A stretch of 64,000 nt of DNA from Pseudomonadota bacterium (GCA_016125375.1 WGLU01000006.1:124001-188000), one strand, 5' to 3'; numbered from the stretch's first letter, positions 17,656 through 26,621 are shown. Numbers and translations are program-made. The notes: generated from the letters alone by a model not told the origin.

Positions 17656-18207
17656 CTAGCGTTGAAGGTGTTTTTGCCAGTCTTCTGGCAACAGCTCAAG
17701 CACCAGATCATCCACGAGCTCACCATTGATCTCGAACGCTGCTGGCCGGAAAGATTTGTGCCGAAAACCCAGCCGTTGCCAAAGCCGGATAGAAGCGGTG
17801 TTGCGCGGGTCGCAAGACACGTTCACGCAGGTTTTACCAGCGGCGAATACCTGTTTAATGACGTCGGTACAGGCAACCGTTGCCAGGCCTTTGTGCTGCC
17901 AGTCTTTTGCCAGTGTGATGCCCAGTTCGACCATTGTGGGGTCATCCGCCACGACGTGGATGCCAATGTCGCCAACCAATGTTTTTGTCCGGGTGTAGCG
18001 AAGGGCGAGTTGATACCAGCCCGCCTGGTTGAAATTCAGTACCGGCGGCAGGCTGCGGATAAACTCTGCCGCCTCACTTTCCGTCTTGGGTTGCCAGGAT
18101 TGATACCGGGCATTGGTCGGGTCACTGCGGTATTGAAACAGTGCGGCTGCGTCATCCTGACGTAACCCATCCAGCGTGAGGGTGCTGACATCGGTAGCAA
18201 CGGCCAT
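17656..18207 (-). CDS. RimJ/RimL-type GNAT acetyltransferase
   Basis: This 183-residue protein has the RimJ/RimL arrangement: an N-terminal LRQDDAAALFQYRSDP segment, a central VELGITLAKDWQHKGLATVA acetyl-CoA site (about residues 112-131) and the C-terminal NTASIRLWQRLGF motif. Members acetylate protein N termini, amino sugars or small molecules. Its place between wecB and a glycosyltransferase makes an amino-sugar substrate attractive, for example N-acetylation of a 4-amino sugar, but no aminotransferase is nearby. Substrate unknown. Confidence 0.85.
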   Translation of the reverse strand: MAVATDVSTLTLDGLRQDDAAALFQYRSDPTNARYQSWQPKTESEAAEFIRSLPPVLNFNQAGWYQLALRYTRTKTLVGDIGIHVVADDPTMVELGITLAKDWQHKGLATVACTDVIKQVFAAGKTCVNVSCDPRNTASIRLWQRLGFRHKSFRPAAFEINGELVDDLVLELLPEDWQKHLQR

Positions 18208-18244
18208 GTTAGGCCTCCTAAGCCTGAGGGGTCGTTCGGGTTGC

Positions 18245-19396
18245 CTAGGCGGCGGTGGTAATACCGGCGTCGAAGGTGTTTGTGGCTACTTCTTCGCCTG
18301 CCAGAATGTTCAGGATGCGCCTTGTTGCCTTGCCGTCGCCATAGGGGTTCTTTGCCTGACTCATGCGGGCGTAGACGTCCGGGTTATCCAGCAATTCGCT
18401 GACAGCAGCAATAATGCGCTCTTTTTTGGCGCCAACCAGTTTGACCGTACCCGCGGCAACAGCGTCAGGGCGTTCGGTCACCTCACGCATGACCAGTACG
18501 GGCTTGCCGAGGCTTGGCGCTTCTTCCTGAATACCGCCTGAGTCGGTCAGAATCAGCGTGCTGCGCTGCATGGCCGCCACAAAGCTCGGGTAGTCCATGG
18601 GTGCGACAAGGTGCACGTTGCCGATGCCGTCGAGCATTTCGTGGACTACGTTTTTCACGTTCGGGTTCAAGTGCACGGGGTAGACCACGTGGGTGTCCGG
18701 ATAGGTAGTGGCAATGTGTTTGAGCGCTTCGCAGATCTGGACAAAGCCGTCGCCGTAGTTTTCGCGGCGGTGGCCTGTCACCAGAATCATCCGGGCATCT
18801 TCCGGTACTTCGGGCAAGACTTTGATGGGCTTTTTCGCCAGCATGGTCGTGGTTTCCAGCAGGGCATCAATCACGGTGTTGCCGGTGACGAAAATATTCG
18901 GATTCGGTACGTCCTCGCACATCAGGCTGTCCGCCGCCGTCTGGGTAGGCGCAAAGTGCCACTGGGCCAGACGCGAGATCAGCTGGCGGTTGGCCTCTTC
19001 CGGGTAGGGGGCGTACAGGTCGCCTGTCCGCAGGCCGGCCTCGATGTGGGCCACGGGTACGCGGTTGTAAAAAGCCGCCAGCGCGCCGATAAAGCCGCTC
19101 GTGGTGTCGCCGTGCACCAGTACCATGTCGGGTTTGTAACCACTGATGATGGTCTGCAATCCGTTCAGAACCCGGCCGGACAGGTATGCCAGCGGCTGGT
19201 TGTGGGTCATCACGTTCAGGGCGTAATCCGGCGTAATTTTGAACCAGTCCAGCACCTGATACAGCATTTCGCGGTGCTGGCCTGTGGCGCACACGGCAGA
19301 TTCAAAACGTTCGTCATTTTGCAAAGCCAGTACCAGCGGGGCCATTTTAATAGCCTCGGGGCGGGTACCGATAATGGTCAGCACACGGATGGTCAT
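18245..19396 (-). CDS. wecB: UDP-N-acetylglucosamine 2-epimerase (non-hydrolysing)
   Basis: Interconverts UDP-GlcNAc and UDP-ManNAc. The 383-residue GT-B-fold protein has the N-terminal TIIGTRPEAIKMAPL motif, VHGDTTS near residue 95, HIEAGLRTGD near 117, TGHRREN near 208 with the catalytic His, and DSGGIQEEA near 290. All are conserved in WecB/MnaA. The start overlaps the regulator stop (ATGA, 19393-19396). An FnlC-like role in N-acetylfucosamine synthesis is a possible alternative because these enzymes are homologous and the downstream locus looks built for such sugars. Confidence 0.93.
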   Translation of the reverse strand: MTIRVLTIIGTRPEAIKMAPLVLALQNDERFESAVCATGQHREMLYQVLDWFKITPDYALNVMTHNQPLAYLSGRVLNGLQTIISGYKPDMVLVHGDTTSGFIGALAAFYNRVPVAHIEAGLRTGDLYAPYPEEANRQLISRLAQWHFAPTQTAADSLMCEDVPNPNIFVTGNTVIDALLETTTMLAKKPIKVLPEVPEDARMILVTGHRRENYGDGFVQICEALKHIATTYPDTHVVYPVHLNPNVKNVVHEMLDGIGNVHLVAPMDYPSFVAAMQRSTLILTDSGGIQEEAPSLGKPVLVMREVTERPDAVAAGTVKLVGAKKERIIAAVSELLDNPDVYARMSQAKNPYGDGKATRRILNILAGEEVATNTFDAGITTAA

Positions 19397-20037
19397 GCGG
19401 CTGTAAACTCCTGTTGGGCGGCGGTCACGGTATTGCGCAGAATGTAGGGCACCAGAATCCGCTCTTCCGGCACGATGGCGCGGATGCGGCGGTAGACCTC
19501 CAACGGCTGGTTGATTTCGGTAAAGATAATCGCGTCTGTTTTGCCGATGCGGCTCAGATCATGGACGACGGGCTGCTGCAAAAAGGCGTCGGTCGAGCCA
19601 TCGTCTACGTAAACAGCGGTCCGGATGTGGTCGAACTCCAGCAGGGTCAGCAGGGCGATTTCTGACAGAATGCCGCGGCCGGTAAAAATAAACCCGTCAA
19701 TGCCATTTGCCAGCGCGGCCTGAATCTGGTCGCGGCAGGCGGTGCGCGCATCTGTATACAGACTCAGCGAGCTGCGCAGAAAGCGTGCTGTCAGGCGGTT
19801 TTTTTCCAGATAGCCTTTTGGGGTCAAAACAAAGGGGGTGCGGGTGATGGCGCTGCCGATCGCGTCCGTCGGGGCGATAAAGCCGCGTTGTACACACTTT
19901 TTTATGTAGGCGTTGGTCAGCCCCAAGGCGATGCCGAGCTCGCGGGAGAGGTCCCGCTGGCTTTGCACCTTACCGCGTTCCAGTGCTGCCAGAACGTTCA
20001 TGGTAATCCGGGCTTCGCGTTCGGTCTTTTCCATCAT
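19393..20037 (-). CDS. MarR_EPS-like winged-helix regulator fused to a Rossmann-like domain
   Basis: A 214-residue protein from ATG 20037. Residues 10-75 form a winged helix (SQRDLSRELGIALGLTNAYIKK is the recognition region; KCVQRGFI the wing lead-in), like the EPS-associated MarR-type regulators found at the head of exopolysaccharide loci. From about residue 105 a second domain begins with GIDGFIFTGRGILSEIAL, a dinucleotide-binding-like Gly pattern, followed by AVYVDDG and DAIIFTE strands, suggesting ligand sensing. Translation further upstream gives a Cys/Pro-rich, non-protein-like stretch, so the ATG at 20037 or 20034 is the start. It is first in the operon and coupled to wecB, so it probably controls the polysaccharide genes. 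Confidence 0.78.
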   Translation of the reverse strand: MMEKTEREARITMNVLAALERGKVQSQRDLSRELGIALGLTNAYIKKCVQRGFIAPTDAIGSAITRTPFVLTPKGYLEKNRLTARFLRSSLSLYTDARTACRDQIQAALANGIDGFIFTGRGILSEIALLTLLEFDHIRTAVYVDDGSTDAFLQQPVVHDLSRIGKTDAIIFTEINQPLEVYRRIRAIVPEERILVPYILRNTVTAAQQEFTAA

Positions 20038-20071
20038 GTCTTTAATGCATGCTCCGTGGTCTTTGGTCACC

Positions 20072-20100
20072 AAGGTAGCTTGCCTTGTGCGGCGCGTCAA
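20072..20100 (-). promoter_or_regulatory. Candidate sigma-70-type promoter of the polysaccharide operon
   Basis: On the minus strand TTGACG (20095-20100) and TACCTT (20072-20077) are separated by exactly 17 bases. The -35 is good and the -10 is weak, as expected for a regulated promoter. It lies 35 bases upstream of the regulator start. Confidence 0.45.
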
Positions 20101-20107
20101 CCGCCTT

Positions 20108-20124
20108 TGTTCATTTTGTGAACA
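20108..20124. promoter_or_regulatory. Palindrome TGTTCA-N5-TGAACA, candidate operator
   Basis: A perfect 6+6 inverted repeat with a 5-base spacer, centred about 16 bases upstream of the candidate -35 of the regulator/wecB operon. A near-identical copy (TGTTCA-N5-TGAACG) lies at 55773-55789 in the leader of the major exported protein. The local winged-helix protein is an obvious candidate to bind it. Confidence 0.45.
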
Positions 20125-20212
20125 TGGGCATAAGTCCTTGCTGCAACACTCAAGGCATTCCCTGCTTTTGTGTATACAACATATATGTGGGGGTGTGGCG
20201 TATTTGCCGCAA

Positions 20213-20872
20213 CTAGGCCTGTGCCGCGGCCCGCAGGGCGGCAATATTGGCTGCATAGTCGGGGGTTTTGAATACAGCGCTGCCAGCCACAAACACATCC
20301 GCACCGGCGGTACGTGCGGTGGCGATGGTATCTGGGGCAATACCGCCATCCACTTCGAGCTCCACTGGCGATGCCTGATGATCAATCCAGCTGCGTAAGG
20401 TGCGGACCTTGTCCATTTGGTCCGTCATGAACGACTGGCCGCCAAAGCCCGGCTCCACGGTCATGACCAGAATCAGGTCAATCTGCGGCAACAGGGGTTT
20501 GAGTACATCGACGGGGGTTGCCGGCTTAAGGCTCACGCCGGCCTTGCAACCCAGTGCGCGGATGTTTTTAAGCGTTGCAGCCAAGTCTGGGCACGCTTCG
20601 GCGTGGACAGTCAGAATATCCGCGCCGGCATCGGCAAAAGCCGCCAGATAGGCATCCGCATTGTCCATCATCAGGTGTACGTCGAAGGGCAAGGTGCTGT
20701 GCTTGCGCCAGTGTTTGATGAGCGGCGGCCCAAAGGTAAAGTTGGGCACAAAATGTCCGTCCATCACATCCACGTGGACATAATCCGCACCGGATGTCTC
20801 CAGCGCGCGCAGTTCCTCACCCATGCGGGCAAAGTCTGCCGAAAGAATAGACGGGGCAATTTTGATGGTCAT
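20213..20872 (-). CDS. rpe: Ribulose-phosphate 3-epimerase
   Basis: Interconverts ribulose-5-phosphate and xylulose-5-phosphate in the pentose phosphate pathway. The 219-residue TIM barrel starts with KIAPSILSADFARMGEE and carries HVDVMDGHFVPN, DVHLMM, MTVEPGFGGQSF and EVDGGI, which provide the metal-binding His/Asp residues and the phosphate grip. Length is normal. Its ATG overlaps the upstream hypothetical gene stop (20869-20872). The region 20038-20212 downstream of its stop holds the promoter and operator of the polysaccharide regulator and no gene. Confidence 0.95.
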   Translation of the reverse strand: MTIKIAPSILSADFARMGEELRALETSGADYVHVDVMDGHFVPNFTFGPPLIKHWRKHSTLPFDVHLMMDNADAYLAAFADAGADILTVHAEACPDLAATLKNIRALGCKAGVSLKPATPVDVLKPLLPQIDLILVMTVEPGFGGQSFMTDQMDKVRTLRSWIDHQASPVELEVDGGIAPDTIATARTAGADVFVAGSAVFKTPDYAANIAALRAAAQA

Positions 20873-21288
20873 TGCAGGGGTGCGTTGCTTTTCTGTTGTT
20901 GCTCCATACGGGCAATCAGAATATCCCAGACGCGTACCTCTTCGGCAAGGGCTTTTACCTCTGCCGCAATGGTATTGGCAATGTCCTGCAAAGTTCTGTC
21001 CAGCTGCTGGAAACGCCCGATCAGCACAAACCCCTGTTGCAGGTGTTCTTTCCGGCGGGGGTCGTTTTGGGCCACAATAAAGCCGTAAACAAAGGCCTTG
21101 CGGATGTCTTCCTTGCTGTGCGGGAGCAGGGTTTCGTCAAATGCCGGCGCGTTCAGGTCAAGCTCAGCAAGCACACTGCTGTAGTCGCGCATAATGGCGG
21201 CGGCTTCCTGCGGGGTATGGAGGGATTGCAACATATCAATGTAGGGCCCAAGGTCGGGCATCTGTTGCTGTGTATAGTCGTTTGTCAT
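20869..21288 (-). CDS. Small hypothetical protein coupled to rpe
   Basis: The 139-residue soluble product has no signal peptide or membrane segment. It is largely helical, with a long C-terminal helix rich in Ala, Glu, Gln and Val (residues 95-135) that could form a coiled coil. I do not recognise a family. The ATGA overlap with rpe implies co-translation. The gene starts 72 bases after the rsmB stop. It may be lineage-restricted. Confidence 0.6.
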   Translation of the reverse strand: MTNDYTQQQMPDLGPYIDMLQSLHTPQEAAAIMRDYSSVLAELDLNAPAFDETLLPHSKEDIRKAFVYGFIVAQNDPRRKEHLQQGFVLIGRFQQLDRTLQDIANTIAAEVKALAEEVRVWDILIARMEQQQKSNAPLQ

Positions 21289-21295
21289 CGTTTTC

Positions 21296-21348
21296 GCTTT
21301 CCCAGTGGGGCTACCCCTCTCCCCTATACAAGTTGGGGGGTGGAAAGC
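21296..21348 (-). terminator. Possible attenuating hairpin after rsmB
   Basis: GCTTTCC (21296-21302) and GGAAAGC (21342-21348) are exact inverted repeats enclosing G/C-rich inner repeats (GGGG-CTA-CCCC and CCCC with GGGGGG). No long T tract follows, so it is a weak or partial terminator between rsmB and the rpe pair. Confidence 0.35.
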
Positions 21349-21359
21349 GGTATGTCCAG

Positions 21360-22655
21360 CTATTCCTTAATAAAAGCCGTTACATAGAAGCCGTCCATGC
21401 CATCAATCGGCAGGGTGCGCAGGGCGCCGTCGTCGGCGGGCCGGGCAACAGGTATGCCGCCCAAATCTATGGTCAGACGTTTTGCAGATGGTGTTTTGGC
21501 CGCAAACTTTTCTGTCCGTCGTTCGCCCTCTGCTTTCAGGAGGGAACACACGGCGTAAACAAGAACGCCGCCCTTTTTCAGCACACGGAAGGCTTCGGCC
21601 AGCATATCCCGTTGCAGCAGAGCGAGGGATTCCAAATCACTTTCCAACCGCACGTGGACCAGCTCCGGATGGCGACGGGTGGTGCCCAAAGCCGAGCACG
21701 GGGCGTCCAGCAACACAGCGGCAAAAGTACCATCGCCATAGGGCAGTCTGGTGCCGTCTGCCTGCATAACCGTTGGCGTTAGCCCCATACGGGTCATATT
21801 TTCCTCCAGTGTCTGGAGGCGGCGGGGGTTACTATCCACCGCATGTACAATGCGGCCGGGCAGCAGGTCCATCAATTGGGCGGTTTTACCACCAGGTGCG
21901 GCACACAGGTCCAGGACATCACCGTCTGTTTTCAACAGGCTGGCAAGGGCAAGGGCAGGTATCTGGGCGGCGCCGTCCTGCACATATGCTGTACCTTTTT
22001 GCAGGCCGGGTACGGTAGCCGGTCCTACGTCCGGCGGCATTTGCCAGCAGCCGGCAACACCGGTAAAGGGGTCGGCGCCGATTTTTTCAAAGGCTTCGGC
22101 GGTGGCGGCATCCCGGGCGCGTGCGAACAACGGGGCGCGGGCATACATGGCTTCTGCCAAATCAGGAAAATCATCCCCGTAGTCGAGGCGCAGTTTCTGG
22201 GCCAGCCAGTCGGGCAGGGCATCTTTTGCAGGCAGGTCCATTTTGGGCTTCTCGCGGCTTGCCCGGCGTAGCAAGGCGTTTATCAGGCCGGCAAAATTAT
22301 CCAACCCCTCTGTGCGGGCCAGTTCCACCGTTGTGTTAATCGCCGCAAAAGGGGGCACGCTATCCATCAACAGCAGCTGGGCGAGGCCGATACGCAGGAT
22401 ATGCCGTGCGCGCATCAGTTTGATGGGCTTGTCCAGCATTCCGTTGGTGGCTTTATCGAGGGCGCTGAGGTGACGGAACACAAGCCCAACAAGCGCATGG
22501 GCAAATTTACGGTCCTGTGCGGAAAGGGCAACGCCATAAACATCCAGCCCGTCATCAAGCGGCTGCTTGCGGTCAAGGACGTGCTCCAGAATGCGCAGCG
22601 CCGCATGGCGGCTGGCCAGCGGGTTCTGGGTCATCTGGGTGGCTGTTTGTATCAT
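21360..22655 (-). CDS. rsmB: 16S rRNA (cytosine-967-C5)-methyltransferase
   Basis: Methylates C967 of 16S rRNA using S-adenosylmethionine. The 431-residue product has an N-terminal NusB-like helical domain (to about residue 140) and a C-terminal Rossmann methyltransferase domain with DLCAAPGGKTAQL (SAM-binding) and DAPCSALGTTRRHPE (about residue 320), then YAVCSLLKAEGE with the second catalytic Cys. ATG 22655 is chosen; a longer frame adds an unlikely Cys-rich leader. It lies 39 bases after the acs stop. Confidence 0.93.
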   Translation of the reverse strand: MIQTATQMTQNPLASRHAALRILEHVLDRKQPLDDGLDVYGVALSAQDRKFAHALVGLVFRHLSALDKATNGMLDKPIKLMRARHILRIGLAQLLLMDSVPPFAAINTTVELARTEGLDNFAGLINALLRRASREKPKMDLPAKDALPDWLAQKLRLDYGDDFPDLAEAMYARAPLFARARDAATAEAFEKIGADPFTGVAGCWQMPPDVGPATVPGLQKGTAYVQDGAAQIPALALASLLKTDGDVLDLCAAPGGKTAQLMDLLPGRIVHAVDSNPRRLQTLEENMTRMGLTPTVMQADGTRLPYGDGTFAAVLLDAPCSALGTTRRHPELVHVRLESDLESLALLQRDMLAEAFRVLKKGGVLVYAVCSLLKAEGERRTEKFAAKTPSAKRLTIDLGGIPVARPADDGALRTLPIDGMDGFYVTAFIKE

Positions 22656-22694
22656 GGCGCGGAGTGTGCCGCAACAGGCCCCTCGGCGCAACGG

Positions 22695-24638
22695 TTATTT
22701 AAGCGGCCGGTTGGCAATCAGCTCTTTGACCACATCCGGCTCGGCCAGTGTGGATACGTCGCCGATGGCGCCAATATCGTTCTCCGCAATTTTACGCAGG
22801 ATACGCCGCATGATTTTACCCGAGCGTGTTTTCGGCAGACGCGGTGCCCACTGGATGATGTCCGGCGTGGCGATTGGACCGATTTCCTTGCGGACGAGGG
22901 CAATAACCTCCTTACGCAGGTCGTCGGTTGGCTCCACACCCACATTCAGCGTTACATAGGCGTAAATGCCCTGCCCCTTGATGTCGTGGGGGTAACCCAC
23001 CACGGCGGCCTCCGCCACCAGATCATGCAGCACGATGGCGCTTTCCACCTCGGCCGTGCCCATACGGTGGCCGGAGACGTTGAGCACGTCATCCACCCGT
23101 CCGGTAATCCAGTAGTATCCGTCTTTATCGCGTTTGGCGCCGTCACCGGTAAAATACAGGCCCGCAAAATGGGTGAAGTAGGTCTGTTTGAAGCGCTCGT
23201 GGTCGCCGTAGACGGTCTGCATCTGGCCCGGCCAACTGGCACTGATGCACAACAGACCCTCGGCGGCACCTTCCAACTCGCGGCCATGTTCATTCACCAG
23301 CATCGGCTGCACGCCAAAGAACGGGCGGGTGGCGCTGCCGGGCTTCAGGTCCGTGGCACCGGGCAGGGGTGTAATCAGAATCCCCCCTGTTTCAGTCTGC
23401 CACCAGGTATCCACAATCGGGCAGCGGCCGTCGCCAATCACGTCGTAGTACCATAGCCATGCCTCGGGGTTGATGGGTTCCCCCACGCTGCCCAAAATCC
23501 GCAGGCTGCTACGGTTAACGTTTTTCACCCAGTCGTCGCCCTGCGCATGCAGGGCACGGATGGCGGTCGGTGCCGTATAGAAAATATTAACCTTGTGGCG
23601 CTCCACCACCTGCCAGAAGCGGCTGGCGTCCGGCCAGCTGGGGATACCTTCGAACATCACCGATGTGGCACCGTTGGCCAGCGGGCCGTAGACAATGTAA
23701 CTGTGGCCGGTAATCCAGCCCACGTCGGCCGTGCACCAGTAGATGTCATCCTCGTGATAGTCAAACACGTACTTGTGGGTCATGGTCGCATACAGCAGGT
23801 AACCGCCGGTGCCGTGTACCACGCCCTTGGGCTTGCCGGTGGAGCCGCTGGTGTACAGAATGAACAGCGGGTCGTTGGCGCCCATCGGCTCGGGTGGACA
23901 GTTGGTGCTCTGTTTTGCCATAGCATCGTGCAGCCACACATCGCGGCCAGCCTTCATGGACACGTGACTGCCGGTGTTTTTAACCACAAACACACGGCGC
24001 ACAACCTTGGTACCGTGTACCGCCTCGTCTACCGTAGCCTTGAGAGGCACGTGTTTGCCGCCGCGGCGGCCTTCGTCTGCCGTAATCACCACAGCACAGC
24101 CGGCATCGTCAATCCGGCCTCTGAGGGACTCTGCCGAGAACCCGCCGAATACCACGCTGTGGATGGCGCCGATACGGGCACAGGCGAGCATGGCGTAGGC
24201 CGCTTCCGGAATCATCGGCATATAGATACACACGCGGTCACCGCGCTTGACACCGTCGGCCTTCAGGGTGTTGGCCAGACGGGTCACATTGTTGTACAGC
24301 TCCTGATAGGTAATATGCTTGGCGTCGTCGGACGGGCTGTCCGGCTCCCAGATAAGGGCAGTTTGATTGGCGCGGTCGGGCAAGTGGCGGTCAATGCAGT
24401 TTTCGCTGACGTTCAGTACGCCGCCGCTGAACCATTTGATGGTTGCCGTGTGGTAGTCACACTGGCTGACCGTGTCCCATTTTTTAATCCACGTCAGGTG
24501 TGTGTTGGCCATTTCCGCCCAGAAAGCGTCCGGTTTCTCGACCGATTGCCGGTACATCCGCTGGTATGTGGCATCGTCCAGATGCGCGGTGTGCTTGAGT
24601 GCCGCCGGAACAGAAAAAAGACTACGTGTGTCGGTCAT
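22695..24638 (-). CDS. acs: Acetyl-coenzyme A synthetase
   Basis: Activates acetate to acetyl-CoA through acetyl-AMP. The 647-residue product matches family length. It has the P-loop-like [12 protein letters not shown] (about residue 262), the W-W-Q-T-E-T-G adenylate-binding motif, [14 protein letters not shown], and the C-terminal [11 protein letters not shown] whose Lys is the known reversible acetylation site. ATG 24638 has GAGG about 6 bases upstream; the frame continues upstream without homology. No pat/deacetylase gene is adjacent. Confidence 0.96.
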   Translation of the reverse strand: MTDTRSLFSVPAALKHTAHLDDATYQRMYRQSVEKPDAFWAEMANTHLTWIKKWDTVSQCDYHTATIKWFSGGVLNVSENCIDRHLPDRANQTALIWEPDSPSDDAKHITYQELYNNVTRLANTLKADGVKRGDRVCIYMPMIPEAAYAMLACARIGAIHSVVFGGFSAESLRGRIDDAGCAVVITADEGRRGGKHVPLKATVDEAVHGTKVVRRVFVVKNTGSHVSMKAGRDVWLHDAMAKQSTNCPPEPMGANDPLFILYTSGSTGKPKGVVHGTGGYLLYATMTHKYVFDYHEDDIYWCTADVGWITGHSYIVYGPLANGATSVMFEGIPSWPDASRFWQVVERHKVNIFYTAPTAIRALHAQGDDWVKNVNRSSLRILGSVGEPINPEAWLWYYDVIGDGRCPIVDTWWQTETGGILITPLPGATDLKPGSATRPFFGVQPMLVNEHGRELEGAAEGLLCISASWPGQMQTVYGDHERFKQTYFTHFAGLYFTGDGAKRDKDGYYWITGRVDDVLNVSGHRMGTAEVESAIVLHDLVAEAAVVGYPHDIKGQGIYAYVTLNVGVEPTDDLRKEVIALVRKEIGPIATPDIIQWAPRLPKTRSGKIMRRILRKIAENDIGAIGDVSTLAEPDVVKELIANRPLK

Positions 24639-24818
24639 GGGAACCTCATCGCTGCAATTCAGACCTTTCCACCATAAAGGTATTGGGTTGAAAGGAAAAA
24701 AAACCATCTCGCGATTGCAAAAAAACATATGGTAAACGAGGCATTTATTCTTGCTGTTGGTACGGGTATGCTGTTGGGCAAGCGGTTAAAAAAACGAAGA
24801 GGCACGGAGAAAAAGCCC

Positions 24819-25712
24819 ATGCGCGCCTACCACCAAATAACTTTTGTCAGCTTGATATATGGGGTAGTGGCTTATGCGGCAGTTGCAGCAGAAAATCAGG
24901 TAAGTGTCACGACCGACAGCGTATACCGCTATATCACCGCCAATGGCATTCCGGACCATGGTACGGGTCATTTCCCCAACCGGGGCAACCCAAACACCAT
25001 CAGCGCGCAAAGCTATCACTACCGGGTACCGTTGCAGCCAAAGCTTTACAAAACATCCCGGAACATTGGCATGTCCGCCTTCGGTGTTGCCGTGAACGGT
25101 GTACCGTTCGACCCCTCTGCGAACGAGTTCTGGAACAATGACCGCACCAGCGGTTGGCAATATGACGCTCTTTCCGGTGCCATCAATCTGGGGATGGATG
25201 CCAACAATGCCCATGTTCAGCCGGGCGGCGCCTATCATTATCACGGCATTCCGACGGGGCTTGTTGGCAAACTGGACGCATCAACCCATGCACCGCTGGT
25301 TGGCTGGGCGGCGGATGGCTTCCCGATCTACGTCGTTTACGGGTACAAAGACCCCGCTGACATGACAGGCGTAATTGTGGAGCAAACCTCCTCCTGGCGG
25401 CTGAAAGAAGGCACCCGTCCCGATGGTCCCGGCGGCCGTTATGACGGGACATTCGTTCAAGACTACGTCTACACCGAAGGCGCAGGTACACTGGACGAAT
25501 GTAACGGCATTTACACCCGCACCCCCGATTACCCGGGCGGGACCTACGCCTACTTTCTCACACGGGCTTTTCCTGTTGTGCCACGCTGCCTGATGGGGCA
25601 GATGGACGACAGTTTCCGTAAGCACCCCCCTCAGGGCGGTCGAGGTATGCCCGGTGGCCACGGGCATCCGCATCCACCATTTGGTGGCCCCCCGCCGTAT
25701 GGTCCGCGCTAA
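24819..25712 (+). CDS. Secreted YHYH-domain protein with His/Gly/Pro tail
   Basis: A 297-residue exported protein. ATG 24819 follows GGAG by about 10 bases and opens a signal peptide (residues 1-24, cleaved after AVAA). The mature domain includes GAYHYHGIP (about residue 148), the hallmark of the YHYH family, plus a HAHV-like His and conserved WAADGFPIY. The last 35 residues are GGRGMPGGHGHPHPPFGG-like, a probable metal-binding or flexible tail. YHYH proteins have unknown biochemical roles. The start at 24729 is open but would place the signal peptide internally. It is divergent from acs. Confidence 0.82.
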   Translation: MRAYHQITFVSLIYGVVAYAAVAAENQVSVTTDSVYRYITANGIPDHGTGHFPNRGNPNTISAQSYHYRVPLQPKLYKTSRNIGMSAFGVAVNGVPFDPSANEFWNNDRTSGWQYDALSGAINLGMDANNAHVQPGGAYHYHGIPTGLVGKLDASTHAPLVGWAADGFPIYVVYGYKDPADMTGVIVEQTSSWRLKEGTRPDGPGGRYDGTFVQDYVYTEGAGTLDECNGIYTRTPDYPGGTYAYFLTRAFPVVPRCLMGQMDDSFRKHPPQGGRGMPGGHGHPHPPFGGPPPYGPR

Positions 25713-25825
25713 AAAGCTCTTCGCAGTTGCAAAAAACACTTGTATACCAATGCTAAAGTGCCCAATATAGAAGTTACTTTATCCACTTACCCGTTTCCTC
25801 CAACATCCTAGATCCTTTCTACGTC

Positions 25826-25845
25826 CCTCCGTCTGACCGAGGAGG
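25826..25845 (+). promoter_or_regulatory. Inverted repeat covering the ribosome-binding site
   Basis: CCTCC (25826-25830) is complementary to GGAGG (25841-25845), the Shine-Dalgarno of the HD-domain gene, with a 10-base loop. It could mask the ribosome-binding site. No promoter is obvious in 25713-25825, where nothing else is seen. Confidence 0.4.
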
Positions 25846-25850
25846 TTCCC

Positions 25851-26525
25851 ATGACCGGAGACGTTCATCAGGTTTCGCTCCAGTCCGCAGTGATGGGTGT
25901 GTATGTGGCGTTCAACGCCATCCACCACGGCGCGACCGTTGCCGAAATCAATCCCCAAGCCGACAAGCGCGTGCTTGCGGCCGAACTGCTCGCCGAGCTG
26001 ATGCATCAGCGCCAGAAGCGCAAGGGTCCCAGCGGCCGGCCGTACATGCACCATCCGCGGATGGTGTGGTATCTGGTCTGGCAGGCCGGCGGCACCGTGG
26101 AGCAGCAGATTCTGGCGCTCCTGCACGATGTCATCGAGGACGGCCACAAGACCTGGCCCAACAAGACCCGTGCCGACCTGTACACCGATGTGCTGGGCTT
26201 TTTCGGCAAGGAGCTGGCCGACAAGCTGATGTGCTTCTCGAACCCGACCACGCTGGACGATCCGTCGCTCAGCCCGGAACAGAAGCACCAGATGAAGGTC
26301 GACTTCCAGATGCAGATGCTGTCCGACAATCCGGACCTGCGCCTCATCAAGCTGGCCGACAAGGTGGCCAACGGCTACGACACCATCTTCGACCGCCCCA
26401 AGGGCTGGTCGGACGAGAAGCTGGCCGAGCAGTTCGCGTTCGCGGACCAGATGCTCGCCACTTTCGGCGACGAGGTGCCGGAGTTCTTCAAGGCCATTCA
26501 GGCCGCGCTCAAGCGCGAGATCTGA
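25851..26525 (+). CDS. Single-domain HD hydrolase, SpoT/MESH1-like
   Basis: The 224-residue protein consists of one HD domain. Residues about 65-110 read YMHHPRMV, LLHDVIEDG, and IKLADKVAN appears near 168, matching the H...HD...D metal-binding pattern and the ED dyad of (p)ppGpp hydrolases of the RelA/SpoT and MESH1 groups. No synthetase, TGS or ACT domain is present, so it would be a small alarmone hydrolase if active. Nearly all Lys codons are AAG and third positions are G/C, unlike neighbours. GAGGAGG lies 5 bases before ATG. Another nucleotide could be the substrate. Confidence 0.72.
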   Translation: MTGDVHQVSLQSAVMGVYVAFNAIHHGATVAEINPQADKRVLAAELLAELMHQRQKRKGPSGRPYMHHPRMVWYLVWQAGGTVEQQILALLHDVIEDGHKTWPNKTRADLYTDVLGFFGKELADKLMCFSNPTTLDDPSLSPEQKHQMKVDFQMQMLSDNPDLRLIKLADKVANGYDTIFDRPKGWSDEKLAEQFAFADQMLATFGDEVPEFFKAIQAALKREI

Positions 26526-26543
26526 TGCCATTCAACGCACGAT

Positions 26544-26570
26544 GCCGCCCCGTAAGGGGCGGCTTTTTTT
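26544..26570 (+). terminator. Rho-independent terminator
   Basis: GCCGCCCC (26544-26551), loop GTAA, GGGGCGGC (26556-26563), then seven T. It ends the HD hydrolase gene, 18 bases after its stop. Confidence 0.95.
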
Positions 26571-26621
26571 GTTGCAAAAGCAACCACACGGACGTAAATA
26601 CTGGGAAATATGCACGCACGT

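Noticed and set aside
20038-20385. Upstream extension of the winged-helix regulator
   Set aside because: The added residues are Cys/Pro/His-rich and overlap the 3' end of rpe and the promoter and operator region.
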